From assembly GCA_021647585.1 (NCBI GenBank), contig JAKIUK010000044.1, positions 1 to 34,663 on the forward strand: a DNA stretch of 34,663 nucleotides, read 5' to 3'. Made by a program: the position numbers and the translations under genes. The stretch comes from Methylococcaceae bacterium. Lineage in GTDB: Bacteria > Pseudomonadota > Gammaproteobacteria > Methylococcales > Methylomonadaceae. This document shows, in pieces, positions 1 to 8,657 of this stretch. Position 1 is the stretch's first letter. Each line of letters starts with the position of its first letter. Under the pieces are notes generated by a model. The model ran no database searches. It saw only the letters and a program-made list of their open reading frames with translations, and was not told where the DNA came from.

Positions 1-328
1 GCCGGCTTAATGCAAAGAGCTGCATAAAAAGGCTTTCTGTTTAAATAATTCTGCTAAGCTAACTATATCCTTTGCGTTAAAATAATCAAAATCAGCATTT
101 ACTTACATATATTATTTTAAAATCAGTTTAATATGCCGCATTGAATATGGATTGTCAGCAGATTGTCTCTGATATTTGAGGAGAGACTCATTATCAAAAC
201 TTTGTAAATAGTGTGAATTCTTAAAAAAATGAATCAAGACATAGGGAAGAGAAATATGCAAGACCTAAAATTATTAGAAACCAAGTCAACAAGCATACTG
301 ACCTTTATTTTGGATAAGGAAATATAAA

Positions 329-439
329 ATGCAAAATGAAAGACGTGAGCACACTGCTCATTTCCTGTTCCTAATATTTCTAACTTGGAAAGGCATTAAG
401 ATGGAAAACAATACACCTCAAGCTATCTTTTATCCATGA
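329..439 (+). CDS. Possible 36-aa leader peptide, coupled to the next gene
   Basis: A short frame starts at ATG 329 behind a good Shine-Dalgarno (AAGGA at 316-320, spacing 8). It ends in TGA 437-439, overlapping the ATG of the next gene (436) in an ATGA arrangement. The peptide has a hydrophobic stretch around residues 12-20 (FLFLIFLTW). A second in-frame ATG at 401 would give a 12-aa version. An even smaller frame ending at 327 (ATG 256, after AAGAG) lies one base upstream. Strong RBS placement plus coupling is the only support; no family is recognised. It could be a translational leader for the membrane protein or simply chance. Confidence 0.35.
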   Translation: MQNERREHTAHFLFLIFLTWKGIKMENNTPQAIFYP

Positions 440-1137
440 AAATATTTAAAAAACAACATAAACCCATTCCAGAAAAGGAAGACCTAGAACCATGGAAAAA
501 ATTTCTGTTTGATGCAGACAGTTGGATGGACTCCATTTCGCTCCTTCACCCATATTCAATTGCAGTTGTCTTGTTGAGTACGCTGTTATTTGTGATCTTA
601 CCGGACGATATTCTGTCACGCAGTCCAATCCTCAAATACTATACCGACGTGATGGGCTGGCTGGTGCCCGGCGTACCTGCATATGCTGAAAATACCGGTT
701 CAGAGCGGGTATTATTACTGCATGCCTTCAACTGGATGTTTGTCCCTTATTGGTTATGGCTGACATTGCGACCCTGTGCCTGGCCGGTCTATCTTGTCCA
801 GTTTAAGCCTGAATTTAAAATTACCCGTTCGCCCCGGTGCATTAAAGACTATGCATCCATTCCCAAATTTAACCGTACTCGATGGCGTACTTTTCTCATT
901 ATTTTTCTATCTCCTTTTGTATGGGGAAGTCTCATTTGGGGGATCTGGAGTGGGTATATATTTATCGGCGGACCACCCATGCTGGCACGGGGATTGGTTT
1001 ATGAAAACCTGTTTCAATTTACCGTCTGGAATTGGTTTTTACCGCAAACGTTTATCGGTTCGATTTATATTTTAGTACTCTATACCGCGATGCTTCCCGT
1101 ATATATTCGCTATTTTCTGACAGGAGAAATTAAATGA
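436..1137 (+). CDS. Multi-pass inner-membrane protein of unknown function
   Basis: The 233-aa product is rich in Trp and Phe. It has about four predicted membrane segments, around residues 40-58, 97-113, 150-172 and 200-225, and a charged cytoplasmic-looking N-terminus (MKIFKKQHKP). Between segments 2 and 3 lies a basic stretch (about residues 128-150). I do not recognise the family. It overlaps by four bases (ATGA) both the possible leader peptide before it and the 78-codon frame after it, so the three look like one translationally coupled operon. There is no independent RBS at 436, consistent with coupling. Any function, such as membrane anchor or assembly factor, would be a guess. Confidence 0.75.
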   Translation: MKIFKKQHKPIPEKEDLEPWKKFLFDADSWMDSISLLHPYSIAVVLLSTLLFVILPDDILSRSPILKYYTDVMGWLVPGVPAYAENTGSERVLLLHAFNWMFVPYWLWLTLRPCAWPVYLVQFKPEFKITRSPRCIKDYASIPKFNRTRWRTFLIIFLSPFVWGSLIWGIWSGYIFIGGPPMLARGLVYENLFQFTVWNWFLPQTFIGSIYILVLYTAMLPVYIRYFLTGEIK

Positions 1138-1370
1138 CAACAACAAATTTAAGCAATTCAACGAACACGACGGTGCCACTCTGGCAGACTATTTTAAATA
1201 CCCCGTTTGCCAATACGCAATATTCATCGCCGTTTGGAACTATGACTGTCACAGCCTGGGATGGTTTGGCGGCAACAGCCGGGTTAACTACGGGCTATAA
1301 AATTGCGCAAGCTGCTGATGCACTACGCTGGGCGAAACAGGAAGAAATGCAGGCCGGTAGGTTGGGTTGA
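1134..1370 (+). pseudogene. Unknown small protein, 3' end replaced by a REP element
   Basis: The frame starts at ATG 1134, overlapping the stop of the upstream membrane-protein gene (ATGA), with GGAG upstream at 1122-1125. The 78 residues are Thr/Asn-rich at the N-terminus and then carry an Ala/Gly-rich amphipathic stretch (about 40-65) ending in charged residues. The last codons (about 1356-1370) lie inside a 30-bp REP-like palindrome, which also supplies the stop codon. The natural C-terminus therefore seems to have been lost when the REP/RAYT element arrived. I do not recognise the family. It may still be expressed as a truncated partner of the membrane protein. Confidence 0.5.
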
Positions 1371-1975
1371 GGAACGAAACCCAACAAACCCATACACAAC
1401 TGTCGATTAAACTATGCAATACCGCCGAGCCAATATTCCAGGAGCGTGTTATTTTTTCACGGTCAATATAGCTGAACGGAATAAATCATTATTAATAGAT
1501 CATATTGATGAATTACGCGGAGCATTCAAAAAATCAAACAAAATCATCCGGTTATTATTGAAGCGATTGTTATTCTTCCAGATCATATTCATACGCTTTG
1601 GCAATTACCTGAATATGACGCTGATTTCCCTACTCGCGGGCGATTAATTAAAAGTGCATTTTCTCGTGCATTGCCACAAACTGAACGTATTGCAACAAAC
1701 CGAAGAAAAAAAGGAGAACGTGGAATTTGGCAACGTCGTTATTGGGAGCATTTAATCAAGGATGATAAAGATTTTGAAAGGCATGTGGATTACATTCATT
1801 ATAATCCGGTAAAACATGGCTATATTCAATCACCTGTTGATTGGCCTTATTCAAGCATACTTTGTTATATCCAGAAAGGGATAATCCAATCGGATTGGGC
1901 GGTGAAAGGTGATTTCGAAGGTTGTTTCGGTGAAGTTTAACTATTGTTGGGTTTCGTTCCTCAACCCAACCTACC
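1356..1975. mobile_element. RAYT/REP element bounded by 30-bp inverted repeats
   Basis: A perfect 30-bp inverted repeat (1356-1385 and 1946-1975) bounds a REP-associated tyrosine transposase gene. Each repeat itself folds as a hairpin: GTTGGGTT and AACCCAAC separated by a 9-nt loop. The right copy is preceded by the transposase stop codon with only a few bases between, and the left copy forms the end of the upstream frame. This arrangement, one RAYT between two REP palindromes in inverse orientation, is the usual REPtron layout. Confidence 0.85.
1414..1940 (+). pseudogene. REP-associated tyrosine transposase (RAYT), frameshifted
   Basis: It encodes a Y1-transposase-superfamily RAYT, which nicks single-stranded REP DNA through a tyrosine and an HUH metal site. 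The N-terminus (MQYRRANIPGACYFFTVN) is typical. The HUH motif is PDHIHTLW, with His codons at 1584 and 1590, and the catalytic Tyr is in HYNPVKHGY (codon 1800-1802). The gene is split: residues 1-40 are in one frame, and from the A6 run at 1528-1533 the family sequence continues in the -1 frame (…IKQNHPVIIEAIVILP…) to TAA 1938-1940. One lost base, or -1 slippage at AAA AAA, restores a full-length protein of about 175 aa. It is probably a decayed gene; programmed frameshifting is possible but unproven. Confidence 0.85.
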
Positions 1976-2116
1976 GAGCTGGTGCTATTGTATTTTGTGA
2001 ATCATTAGTGATTTTATCCATGTCAAACTATATAGTTGGCAAAATTTGTATCTGGTATCATTGCTATTGGAATAGAGGCACTTCGTCACTATTTACATCA
2101 CTATAAAGAGCCTTTT

Positions 2117-3505
2117 GTGACTACTATCAAATTTTCATCTCTTGCTTTAAAGACTTCCTTGTTAGAAAATATTGAATCAATGGGTTATACTCGGTTAACG
2201 CCTATTCAGGCGGAGAGTTTGCCACATATTCTTGAGGGCAGGGATGTGATTGCTCAAGCAAAAACAGGGAGTGGAAAAACGGCTGCTTTTGGTATCGGCC
2301 TGCTATCCAGGCTGGATGTTACCCGCTTTAAGGTTCAGGCTATGGTTGTTTGTCCAACCCGGGAACTTGCAGATCAGGTTTGTAAAGAGATTCGCAGATT
2401 AGCCCGGTTCACCCAAAACATTAAAGTATTGAGCTTGTGTGGTGGTACTCCTTTTGGACTGCAACGAGGTTCTTTAGAACATGGCGTACATGTGATTGTT
2501 GGTACACCGGGACGGCTACAGGAACATTTAACTAAAGGCAGTTTATGTTTGCAACAGTTAAAGGTGCTGGTGCTGGATGAGGCGGACCGTATGCTGGATA
2601 TGGGGTTTGAAGAAGCTATAACGGATGTAATCTCTTACACACCAACACATAGGCAAACATTATTATTTTCAGCTACCTATGCTGTTGCTATCAGAGAAAT
2701 GAGTCAGAAGTTTCAGTTTAAACCGCTGTCCGTCAGTATAGACACCAGTCATCAGGACAGCACTATTGAACAGCATTTTTATCAGGTAGAAAAGTCAAAC
2801 AGGATTAATGCGTTAGCTTATCTTTTATCATACTATCGGCCTGAATCAACCGTCGTGTTTTGTAATACCAAAAGAAATTGCCAGGATGTGGCGAGCACAC
2901 TTGCAAATATTGGTTTTTCAGTTCAGGCGTTACATGGGGATCTAGAACAAAAGCAGCGGAATCAGGTATTAGTCCGTTTTGCCAATAAGAGCTGTTCCAT
3001 TTTGGTTGCCACCGATGTTGCTGCGCGGGGATTGGATATTAAAGATATGCAAGCGGTGATTAATTATGAGCTGCCATGGGACCCTGAGGTTTATGTACAT
3101 CGGATTGGGCGTACAGGTCGCGCAGGAAAAAAAGGTCTGGCACTTAATTTATCTACAGAAAGAGAATTAAAGCGGGTTGAAGCCATAGAAGAATATCTTG
3201 ATAGCCATGCCAGTTGGGGCGAGGTTGCACCCTTTCAAATGGATCACAATCAAAGATTTGAACCGCCCATGGTTAGCTTGTGGATAGATGGCGGACGCAA
3301 GAATAAAATACGTCCAGGAGATATTTTAGGTGCTTTGACGGGTGATACAGGGGTTTTAGGTAATGAAGTAGGAAAAATTGATATTTTTGATACCCATGCA
3401 TACGTGGCTATTTTGCGAAATTGTGCTGATAAGGCCCTGGATTGTTTAAGAAATGGCAAAATAAAAGGACGTAAATTAAATGTTCGTAAATCTCAGTGGG
3501 ATTGA
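2117..3505 (+). CDS. dbpA: ATP-dependent RNA helicase DbpA
   Basis: This is a DEAD-box helicase of 462 aa, close to the usual DbpA length. Known DbpA proteins act on 23S rRNA hairpin 92 in late 50S assembly. Visible motifs: Q motif YTRLTPIQ (residues about 24-31), Walker A AKTGSGKT (48-55), DEAD (154-157), SAT (about 184), ARGLDI and HRIGRTGRAG near 328. The C-terminal domain (about 385-462, with RPGDILGAL, GKIDI and GRKLNVRKS) is the DbpA-specific rRNA-binding domain. I chose GTG 2117 because AAGAG lies 7 bases upstream and the protein then begins like other DbpA proteins. An earlier TTG at 2036 would add 27 atypical residues. It seems monocistronic and lies just downstream of the REP element. 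Confidence 0.93.
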   Translation: MTTIKFSSLALKTSLLENIESMGYTRLTPIQAESLPHILEGRDVIAQAKTGSGKTAAFGIGLLSRLDVTRFKVQAMVVCPTRELADQVCKEIRRLARFTQNIKVLSLCGGTPFGLQRGSLEHGVHVIVGTPGRLQEHLTKGSLCLQQLKVLVLDEADRMLDMGFEEAITDVISYTPTHRQTLLFSATYAVAIREMSQKFQFKPLSVSIDTSHQDSTIEQHFYQVEKSNRINALAYLLSYYRPESTVVFCNTKRNCQDVASTLANIGFSVQALHGDLEQKQRNQVLVRFANKSCSILVATDVAARGLDIKDMQAVINYELPWDPEVYVHRIGRTGRAGKKGLALNLSTERELKRVEAIEEYLDSHASWGEVAPFQMDHNQRFEPPMVSLWIDGGRKNKIRPGDILGALTGDTGVLGNEVGKIDIFDTHAYVAILRNCADKALDCLRNGKIKGRKLNVRKSQWD

Positions 3506-3854
3506 GAGTTTTGTATTAACAATACATTGGGGTTACATTTCTGCTCAGTATAAACATAACTATTGGAGTTTCTCTATTAAGCATTGAACCATTTATTATT
3601 GCGAATCTCAAAATTTTGAACTATATATGTACTTGGAAATATAATCCTTCCTGTAATTGTATTTTTTATATATAGAGTTAATTACATTGAAACTTAATTA
3701 AATCTGACAGCAACCACCATGATTTAGTTATCGCTTGAACTATCTCTTAATAGGTATTGTGGTTCCATAGCAACCTAACAAAATGCTGAAAATTTTCATG
3801 AATACAGGTATTAGGATACTTTCTTTTTTTCTTAACCTTCGAGGCAAATAAGCA
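3506..3854. other. Intergenic region before prsK
   Basis: This AT-rich gap has no credible gene. It begins with a weak 6-bp hairpin (3512-3526) after dbpA and holds one sigma70-like promoter candidate at 3616-3645. No operator or riboswitch was recognised. Confidence 0.6.
3616..3645 (+). promoter_or_regulatory. Candidate sigma70 promoter upstream of prsK
   Basis: A -35 box TTGAAC (3616-3621) and a perfect -10 box TATAAT (3640-3645) are separated by 18 bases. They lie about 210 bases before the prsK start, in a gap with no other gene. The long leader and AT-rich context reduce certainty. Confidence 0.4.
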
Positions 3855-5915
3855 TTGGACTCTTTCGGCCTATATAGTTATGTAGCATCAACTATTACTT
3901 ATTTTTTATTACTCATATTTGCATTAGCTAGAGTTAATAAAAACCCGCTTGGCATTCCCATAGTTATTGCGCTCATCTTTTCGTTATTTTGGACTTCTTA
4001 TATAGTCTTGATTCTACAAAGTAATGAACTCTATATTCAGGATACTTTTCCCGTTGAAACTTTACGAAATCTAGCTTGGTTTTTTTTTCTAAGCGTATTG
4101 ATTTCTAAACAACAGTTCAATAGTAAATATTATTTAATAAAGAATTCATGGCAAGTACCCTTTATACTTTTGTTAACAATCTGTGTCGTAATATTAGAGT
4201 ACTTTTCTGAGTTACGTTATCAAATTCAGCAATTCACGGGCTTTGATTTTCGTCTTTTTGCTCATATTTGTTTTGCAATTATTGGGTTAATGTTAGTTGA
4301 GCAACTTTATCGAAACGCATTACATGAACAACGCTGGGCTATTAAATTTCTAAGTCTGGGGTTGGCTGCAATATTTGCATTTGATTTTGTTCTTTATAGT
4401 AAATCTTTATTATTCAATATTCTGGATACATCGTTATGGGAGTCACGAGGTATTGTTAATGCATTGACTGCACCTTTGCTCGCTACTTCGATAATTCGCC
4501 AAAGCCAAGAACAAATTAGAGTACAAGTATCTAATAAGGTTATTTTTCATACAACTGTATTGTTAGGTGCTGGAGTTTATCTGCTGTTGATGTCTTTAGC
4601 GGGTTCCTATCTTAAGGTTTATGGTGGAAGTTGGGGGGCTGTAGCCCAAATTAGTTTTATTTTTTTAGCAATATTGCTATTGCTGGTCTTTTTTGTTTCA
4701 GGAAAAATAAGAGCAGTAGCTAAGATTTATCTAGGCAAAAACTTTTTTCAGCACAGGTATGACTATAGGGATGAATGGATTAAACTCAGTAAAAAAATTG
4801 CTGAATTAAATTCATTAGATGATTTATCACCTTTTATTGTTCACACACTGGCAAATTTTGTTGATAGTTCGGGCGGTGGTTTATGGGTCAAAAATGATCA
4901 AGGGGATTACTTTCTTAGTTCAGAACACAATTTAGGTAACCACTCAAGGCAATTAGTCGGTGAAAGTGAACCTTTGATAAATTTTTTCAAAACAAAACAA
5001 TGGGTTATAGATTTTGTTGAATATTTTAACGACCCGGATATTTATGCGGGTTCTGGATTAGACAAATGGTATGCAGAATTGAAAGAAATTTGGTTGATTA
5101 TTCCACTATTTCAAGAAAACAACCTACAGGCATTTGTTGTTCTGACACAACCAAAAGTATCCAGACAAATTGACTGGGAAGATCATGACCTTTTAAAGAC
5201 AGTTGGTATGCAGTTAGCTAATGCTTTAGCCTTAACTCAAGCCAGTGATGATTTAACCCGAGCAAAACAGTTTGAAGCATACAACCGGTTTTCTGCATTT
5301 TTAGTTCATGATTTGAAAAATTTAGTGGCTCAAATATCACTTATTGTAAAAAACTCAGAAAAACACAAAAGAAACCCTGCGTTTATCGATGACTCAATTG
5401 ATACATTGGAAAATGTTGTGAAAAAGATTGATCAGATACTTGGCCAATTAAAAAAAGGAAAAATACGATCAATTTATACCTCAAAAATTAATCTTGCTAA
5501 TATTCTGGAAGAAGTAGTAAAACAGCAAGCATCAAATTCTCCCTCTCTTTGTATTGAAATGGACGACGATGAATATATGGTGATGGGGGAAAAAGAAAAA
5601 ATGATCGCTATACTAGGGCATCTGGTTCAAAATGCCCAAGAAGCGACTGCCGATGATGGTATTGTTAAAATTGTAGCCAATAGGAAAGAAAATGATATCG
5701 AATTAAAAATTATTGATACAGGATGCGGCATGGAGGAAAAATTTATTCAACAGCGGTTATTCAAACCGTTTGATACCACCAAAGGTAATGCGGGTATGGG
5801 GATTGGAGTATATGAAGCACGAGAGCTTATTTTGCAGCAATCTGGGAAGATATCAGTGGAAAGCAAGTTAGGACAAGGCACAACTTTCACCATATATTTA
5901 CCGGAAGCAATATGA
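3855..5915 (+). CDS. prsK: PEP-CTERM/XrtA system histidine kinase PrsK
   Basis: This 686-aa membrane sensor kinase has about eight hydrophobic segments in residues 1-290, a GAF-like region (about 310-470) and a C-terminal kinase core. The phosphoacceptor is His485 in FLVHDLKNLVAQ. The N box (LVQNAQEATADDG), G1 box (DTGCGMEE) and F/G2 region (LFKPFDTTKG, GMGIGVYEARE) follow. Length and the VHDLKN H-box fit the PrsK family, which pairs with PrsR and controls PEP-CTERM genes with RpoN in exosortase-bearing bacteria. The start is TTG 3855 with GAGG at 3841-3844; no upstream ATG fits. prsR follows after 187 bases, so the pair is probably co-regulated. What it senses is unknown. Confidence 0.9.
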   Translation: MDSFGLYSYVASTITYFLLLIFALARVNKNPLGIPIVIALIFSLFWTSYIVLILQSNELYIQDTFPVETLRNLAWFFFLSVLISKQQFNSKYYLIKNSWQVPFILLLTICVVILEYFSELRYQIQQFTGFDFRLFAHICFAIIGLMLVEQLYRNALHEQRWAIKFLSLGLAAIFAFDFVLYSKSLLFNILDTSLWESRGIVNALTAPLLATSIIRQSQEQIRVQVSNKVIFHTTVLLGAGVYLLLMSLAGSYLKVYGGSWGAVAQISFIFLAILLLLVFFVSGKIRAVAKIYLGKNFFQHRYDYRDEWIKLSKKIAELNSLDDLSPFIVHTLANFVDSSGGGLWVKNDQGDYFLSSEHNLGNHSRQLVGESEPLINFFKTKQWVIDFVEYFNDPDIYAGSGLDKWYAELKEIWLIIPLFQENNLQAFVVLTQPKVSRQIDWEDHDLLKTVGMQLANALALTQASDDLTRAKQFEAYNRFSAFLVHDLKNLVAQISLIVKNSEKHKRNPAFIDDSIDTLENVVKKIDQILGQLKKGKIRSIYTSKINLANILEEVVKQQASNSPSLCIEMDDDEYMVMGEKEKMIAILGHLVQNAQEATADDGIVKIVANRKENDIELKIIDTGCGMEEKFIQQRLFKPFDTTKGNAGMGIGVYEARELILQQSGKISVESKLGQGTTFTIYLPEAI

Positions 5916-6102
5916 GTTTGATCAATATTTTAATGGGCTACTGCAAAATTTATTGTAGTTTTGTTTTTTGCATTGAATAACGTTGCGTGTTTTGATCTAC
6001 TATACTTAAATATTTACGGTTAACCCATTAAATCCAAAATAAATATTTTTAGCTATCTAAACTGCAACATTAAAATAATTTTTGGTACTACCAACTAAGA
6101 CG

Positions 6103-7452
6103 ATGGATGAAAAAAAAGTATTACTCATAATAGAAGATGACCCTGGGCTACAAAAGCAACTAAAGTGGAGTTTTGAGAAGTATCAAACAATTATTGCAGG
6201 CGACAGGAAAGAAGCTATTACAGCATTAAGACGCTTTACGCCAAGTGTAGTTACTCTAGACCTTGGATTACCGCCTGATCCGGCCAATGCAAGTGAAGGA
6301 CTGGAAACATTAAAGGAAATTCTGCAATTGGCACCTACCACTAAAGTAATAGTGGTAACAGGAAATGATGAAAGAGAAAATGCCATAATTGCTGTGGCAA
6401 TGGGAGCTTATGACTTTTATCAAAAACCAATAGACATCGATGTCCTGACTTTAATTATAGAAAGAGCTTTTCAGTTAGATCAGTTAGAAAAGGATAATTT
6501 AAAATTACTACAGAATTCTAATGAACCATTAGCAGGAATAATTGCCACTAGTCCACAAATGCAAAAACTATCACGCATGATAGAAAAAGTTGCACCTACA
6601 AATGTTACAACTTTATTGTTAGGTGAAAGTGGTACTGGTAAAGAGGTACTTGCAAAGGCAATACATGGTTTAAGCAATCGAGCAGGCAAACCTTTTGTTG
6701 CTGTTAATTGTGCTGCTATACCAGAAAACCTGCTTGAAAGTGAATTATTTGGATATGAGAAAGGCGCTTTTACTGGGGCAACGAAACAAACAAAAGGAAA
6801 AATTGAATACGCCAACGGGGGTACTTTTTTTCTGGATGAAATAGGCGATTTACCGTATTCATTACAGGCTAAATTATTAAGATTTATTCAAGAGAGGGTG
6901 TTAGAACGTTTGGGCGGTCGGGCGGAAATCCCAATTGATGTACGAATAATCTGCGCCACTCACCAAAATGTTCAACAATTAATTACAGAGGGACTGTTTA
7001 GAGAAGATTTGTATTATCGCATTAATGAAATATCTGTGAGCATTCCACCGTTAAGAGAAAGAGATGGAGATGCTATAGTTATTGCAACTTCACTACTAAA
7101 GCGATTTAATGAAGAAAATGGAAAAAATATAAAAGGGTTTAGCAAGGAGGCTGCGCAATTAATAGAGACCTATGAGTGGCCTGGGAATATCAGGCAACTT
7201 GAGAACATAATTAAACGTGCCGTTATTATGGCAGATGGATCAATTATTTCAGTGGATGACCTGGAAATTGAACCATCTACTGAAGAACAAATCCCTATTA
7301 ATTTAAAGTCAGTGCGAGAAATTGCTGAGACAAATGCGATAAAAAGAGCACTTGCATATACAGACAATCATGTATCAAATACAGCCAAGTTATTAGGTGT
7401 TACCCGACCAACACTTTATGCTTTATTTACTAAATATGGAATCAATGTTTAA
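6103..7452 (+). CDS. prsR: PEP-CTERM-box response regulator PrsR (sigma54 activator)
   Basis: This NtrC-type regulator of 449 aa has three parts. The receiver (1-120) carries Asp53 in VTLDLGLP. The AAA+ domain has Walker A GESGTGKE, the sigma54-contact loop GAFTGA, Walker B GGTFFLDEIGDLP and an arginine-finger region near FREDLYYRINE. A Fis-type helix-turn-helix (HVSNTAKLLGVTRPTLYALF) closes the protein. It should accept phosphate from PrsK and activate RpoN promoters of exopolysaccharide and PEP-CTERM genes. ATG 6103 is preferred because the protein then starts MDEKKVLLIIEDD; a TTG seven codons upstream (6082) adds nothing conserved. The RBS is weak at either start. I could not find a convincing -24/-12 target site in the window. 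Confidence 0.9.
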   Translation: MDEKKVLLIIEDDPGLQKQLKWSFEKYQTIIAGDRKEAITALRRFTPSVVTLDLGLPPDPANASEGLETLKEILQLAPTTKVIVVTGNDERENAIIAVAMGAYDFYQKPIDIDVLTLIIERAFQLDQLEKDNLKLLQNSNEPLAGIIATSPQMQKLSRMIEKVAPTNVTTLLLGESGTGKEVLAKAIHGLSNRAGKPFVAVNCAAIPENLLESELFGYEKGAFTGATKQTKGKIEYANGGTFFLDEIGDLPYSLQAKLLRFIQERVLERLGGRAEIPIDVRIICATHQNVQQLITEGLFREDLYYRINEISVSIPPLRERDGDAIVIATSLLKRFNEENGKNIKGFSKEAAQLIETYEWPGNIRQLENIIKRAVIMADGSIISVDDLEIEPSTEEQIPINLKSVREIAETNAIKRALAYTDNHVSNTAKLLGVTRPTLYALFTKYGINV

Positions 7453-7752
7453 TGTGAATAATATTATGAAAACAATGATTTTTTGTTTTGGGAAGGTCAG
7501 ATGCTATCGGTCTGCCTATCTCTTGGCCTGAAAGTACTGAAGGCAACAAAGTTTATACTTCCACTCAAAAGCACAACAAGTAAAAGACTTCCAAAGAAGT
7601 GGAGTTATTTAGGATTTTTATTATTCAATATATTATTATTTAATTAAATAGTGCTATGGTTGAGTTGAACACTACATATTTTATTAAAACGTATATGACT
7701 ATGGATTTACTGTATAAGAAATTGAGCAATATTTACATTTGTTTGCATATTG
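7453..7752. other. Intergenic region between prsR and the acyltransferase
   Basis: This 300-base AT-rich gap contains no coding frame I can support. A run of AT around 7600-7645 could mark a promoter zone for the acyltransferase. No clean terminator and no sigma54 -24/-12 element were found. Confidence 0.5.
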
Positions 7753-8511
7753 ATGCAATTGAAGTATATGACAAATGATGAATCCAATGTTGTACAAAGT
7801 TTCAAAGAGTACTTCGTGGTGGAATTTGCAAAATCCGAAGAACAAAAAAGAAAAGCGTACGGAATAAGATATCGAGTTTACTGCGATGAATTTAAATATG
7901 AGTCTGCCGATCAATATCCTGATCACGAAGAAAAAGATGAAGCAGATGATTATTCTTTACATTGCATTATCATACACAAAAAAACAATGAGGCCTGCTGC
8001 TTGCGTTCGTTTGATTCCTGCTTTTAAGAACAACGGTGAAGAAATTCAATTGCCTTTCGAACAACATTGTCCTGAAAGTTTAGATAGAGCGTTTATTGAT
8101 AATTTAAATCTAAAACGGGAATCTGTCTGTGAACTTTCTCGATTAGCTGTTGATCATTTGTTTAGAAGGCGGCCAAGTGAAGAATTTACTCGCTATGGTG
8201 AATTTGAATCGTTTCAGTTTTCAAAACATGAACGGAGAACTTTTTCATTGATCTCTGTTGCAAATTTTCTCGCTGCAATTGCGCTGACGGAGTTATCAGA
8301 GAAACCAAACGTCTTTGCAATGATGGAACCTTTTTTACCAAGATTGTTAAAAAGATCCGGTATTTATTTTCAAAAAGTAGGGGTAGATGTCGACTATAGA
8401 GGTATTAGAGCGCCCTATTTAATGCAAAAAGAGTTTACTTTAGAACATATGCAGGGCGATGTGAAAGAACTGTATTTCTGGATTTTAGAGCAAATAAGGG
8501 CAACGTATTAA
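7753..8511 (+). CDS. PEP-CTERM/exosortase-associated acyltransferase (N-acyl amino acid synthase-like)
   Basis: The 252-aa protein belongs to the GNAT-like family related to FeeM N-acyl amino acid synthases and acyl-homoserine-lactone synthases. Members occur in genomes with the PEP-CTERM/exosortase system. Typical features are the N-terminal AYGIRYRVYCDEF block, the central AACVRLIP strand, the CELSRLAVD block and the Arg-rich RRPSEEF segment. Family members transfer a fatty acyl chain from acyl-ACP to an amino-acid or amine acceptor; the acceptor here is unknown. The start is uncertain: ATG 7753 and ATG 7768 both fit and neither has a strong RBS. A hairpin follows at 8529-8550. Position just after PrsK/PrsR agrees with control by that pair. 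Confidence 0.85.
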   Translation: MQLKYMTNDESNVVQSFKEYFVVEFAKSEEQKRKAYGIRYRVYCDEFKYESADQYPDHEEKDEADDYSLHCIIIHKKTMRPAACVRLIPAFKNNGEEIQLPFEQHCPESLDRAFIDNLNLKRESVCELSRLAVDHLFRRRPSEEFTRYGEFESFQFSKHERRTFSLISVANFLAAIALTELSEKPNVFAMMEPFLPRLLKRSGIYFQKVGVDVDYRGIRAPYLMQKEFTLEHMQGDVKELYFWILEQIRATY

Positions 8512-8528
8512 TTGACTGATTATCAATC

Positions 8529-8550
8529 ATCGGTAAGCACTTTTACCGAT
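8529..8550 (+). terminator. Hairpin after the acyltransferase gene
   Basis: An 8-bp perfect stem (ATCGGTAA / TTACCGAT) with a 6-nt loop starts 18 bases after the stop codon. No clear T-run follows, so it may be a weak terminator or an mRNA-stabilising hairpin. Confidence 0.5.
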
Positions 8551-8657
8551 TCTATAGCTGAAGTATATTAACCACTGAGTATTTCCTGACATCATTGTTC
8601 TTAAATGAAGTCGTTTATATTGGTCTATACTTAATTTATTATATGATGGGAGTTTTT

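Noticed and set aside
2036..2116. Upstream TTG start for dbpA adding 27 residues
   Set aside because: No RBS, and DbpA homology begins after GTG 2117, which has AAGAG at proper spacing.
7540..7565. Possible sigma54 (-24/-12) element before the acyltransferase gene
   Set aside because: TTGGCC is present but the TTGC at the right distance is missing.
8595..8657. Upstream start of the amidotransferase
   Set aside because: The 21 extra residues are hydrophobic and non-family; ATG 8658 has GGGAG and begins at the zinc ribbon.
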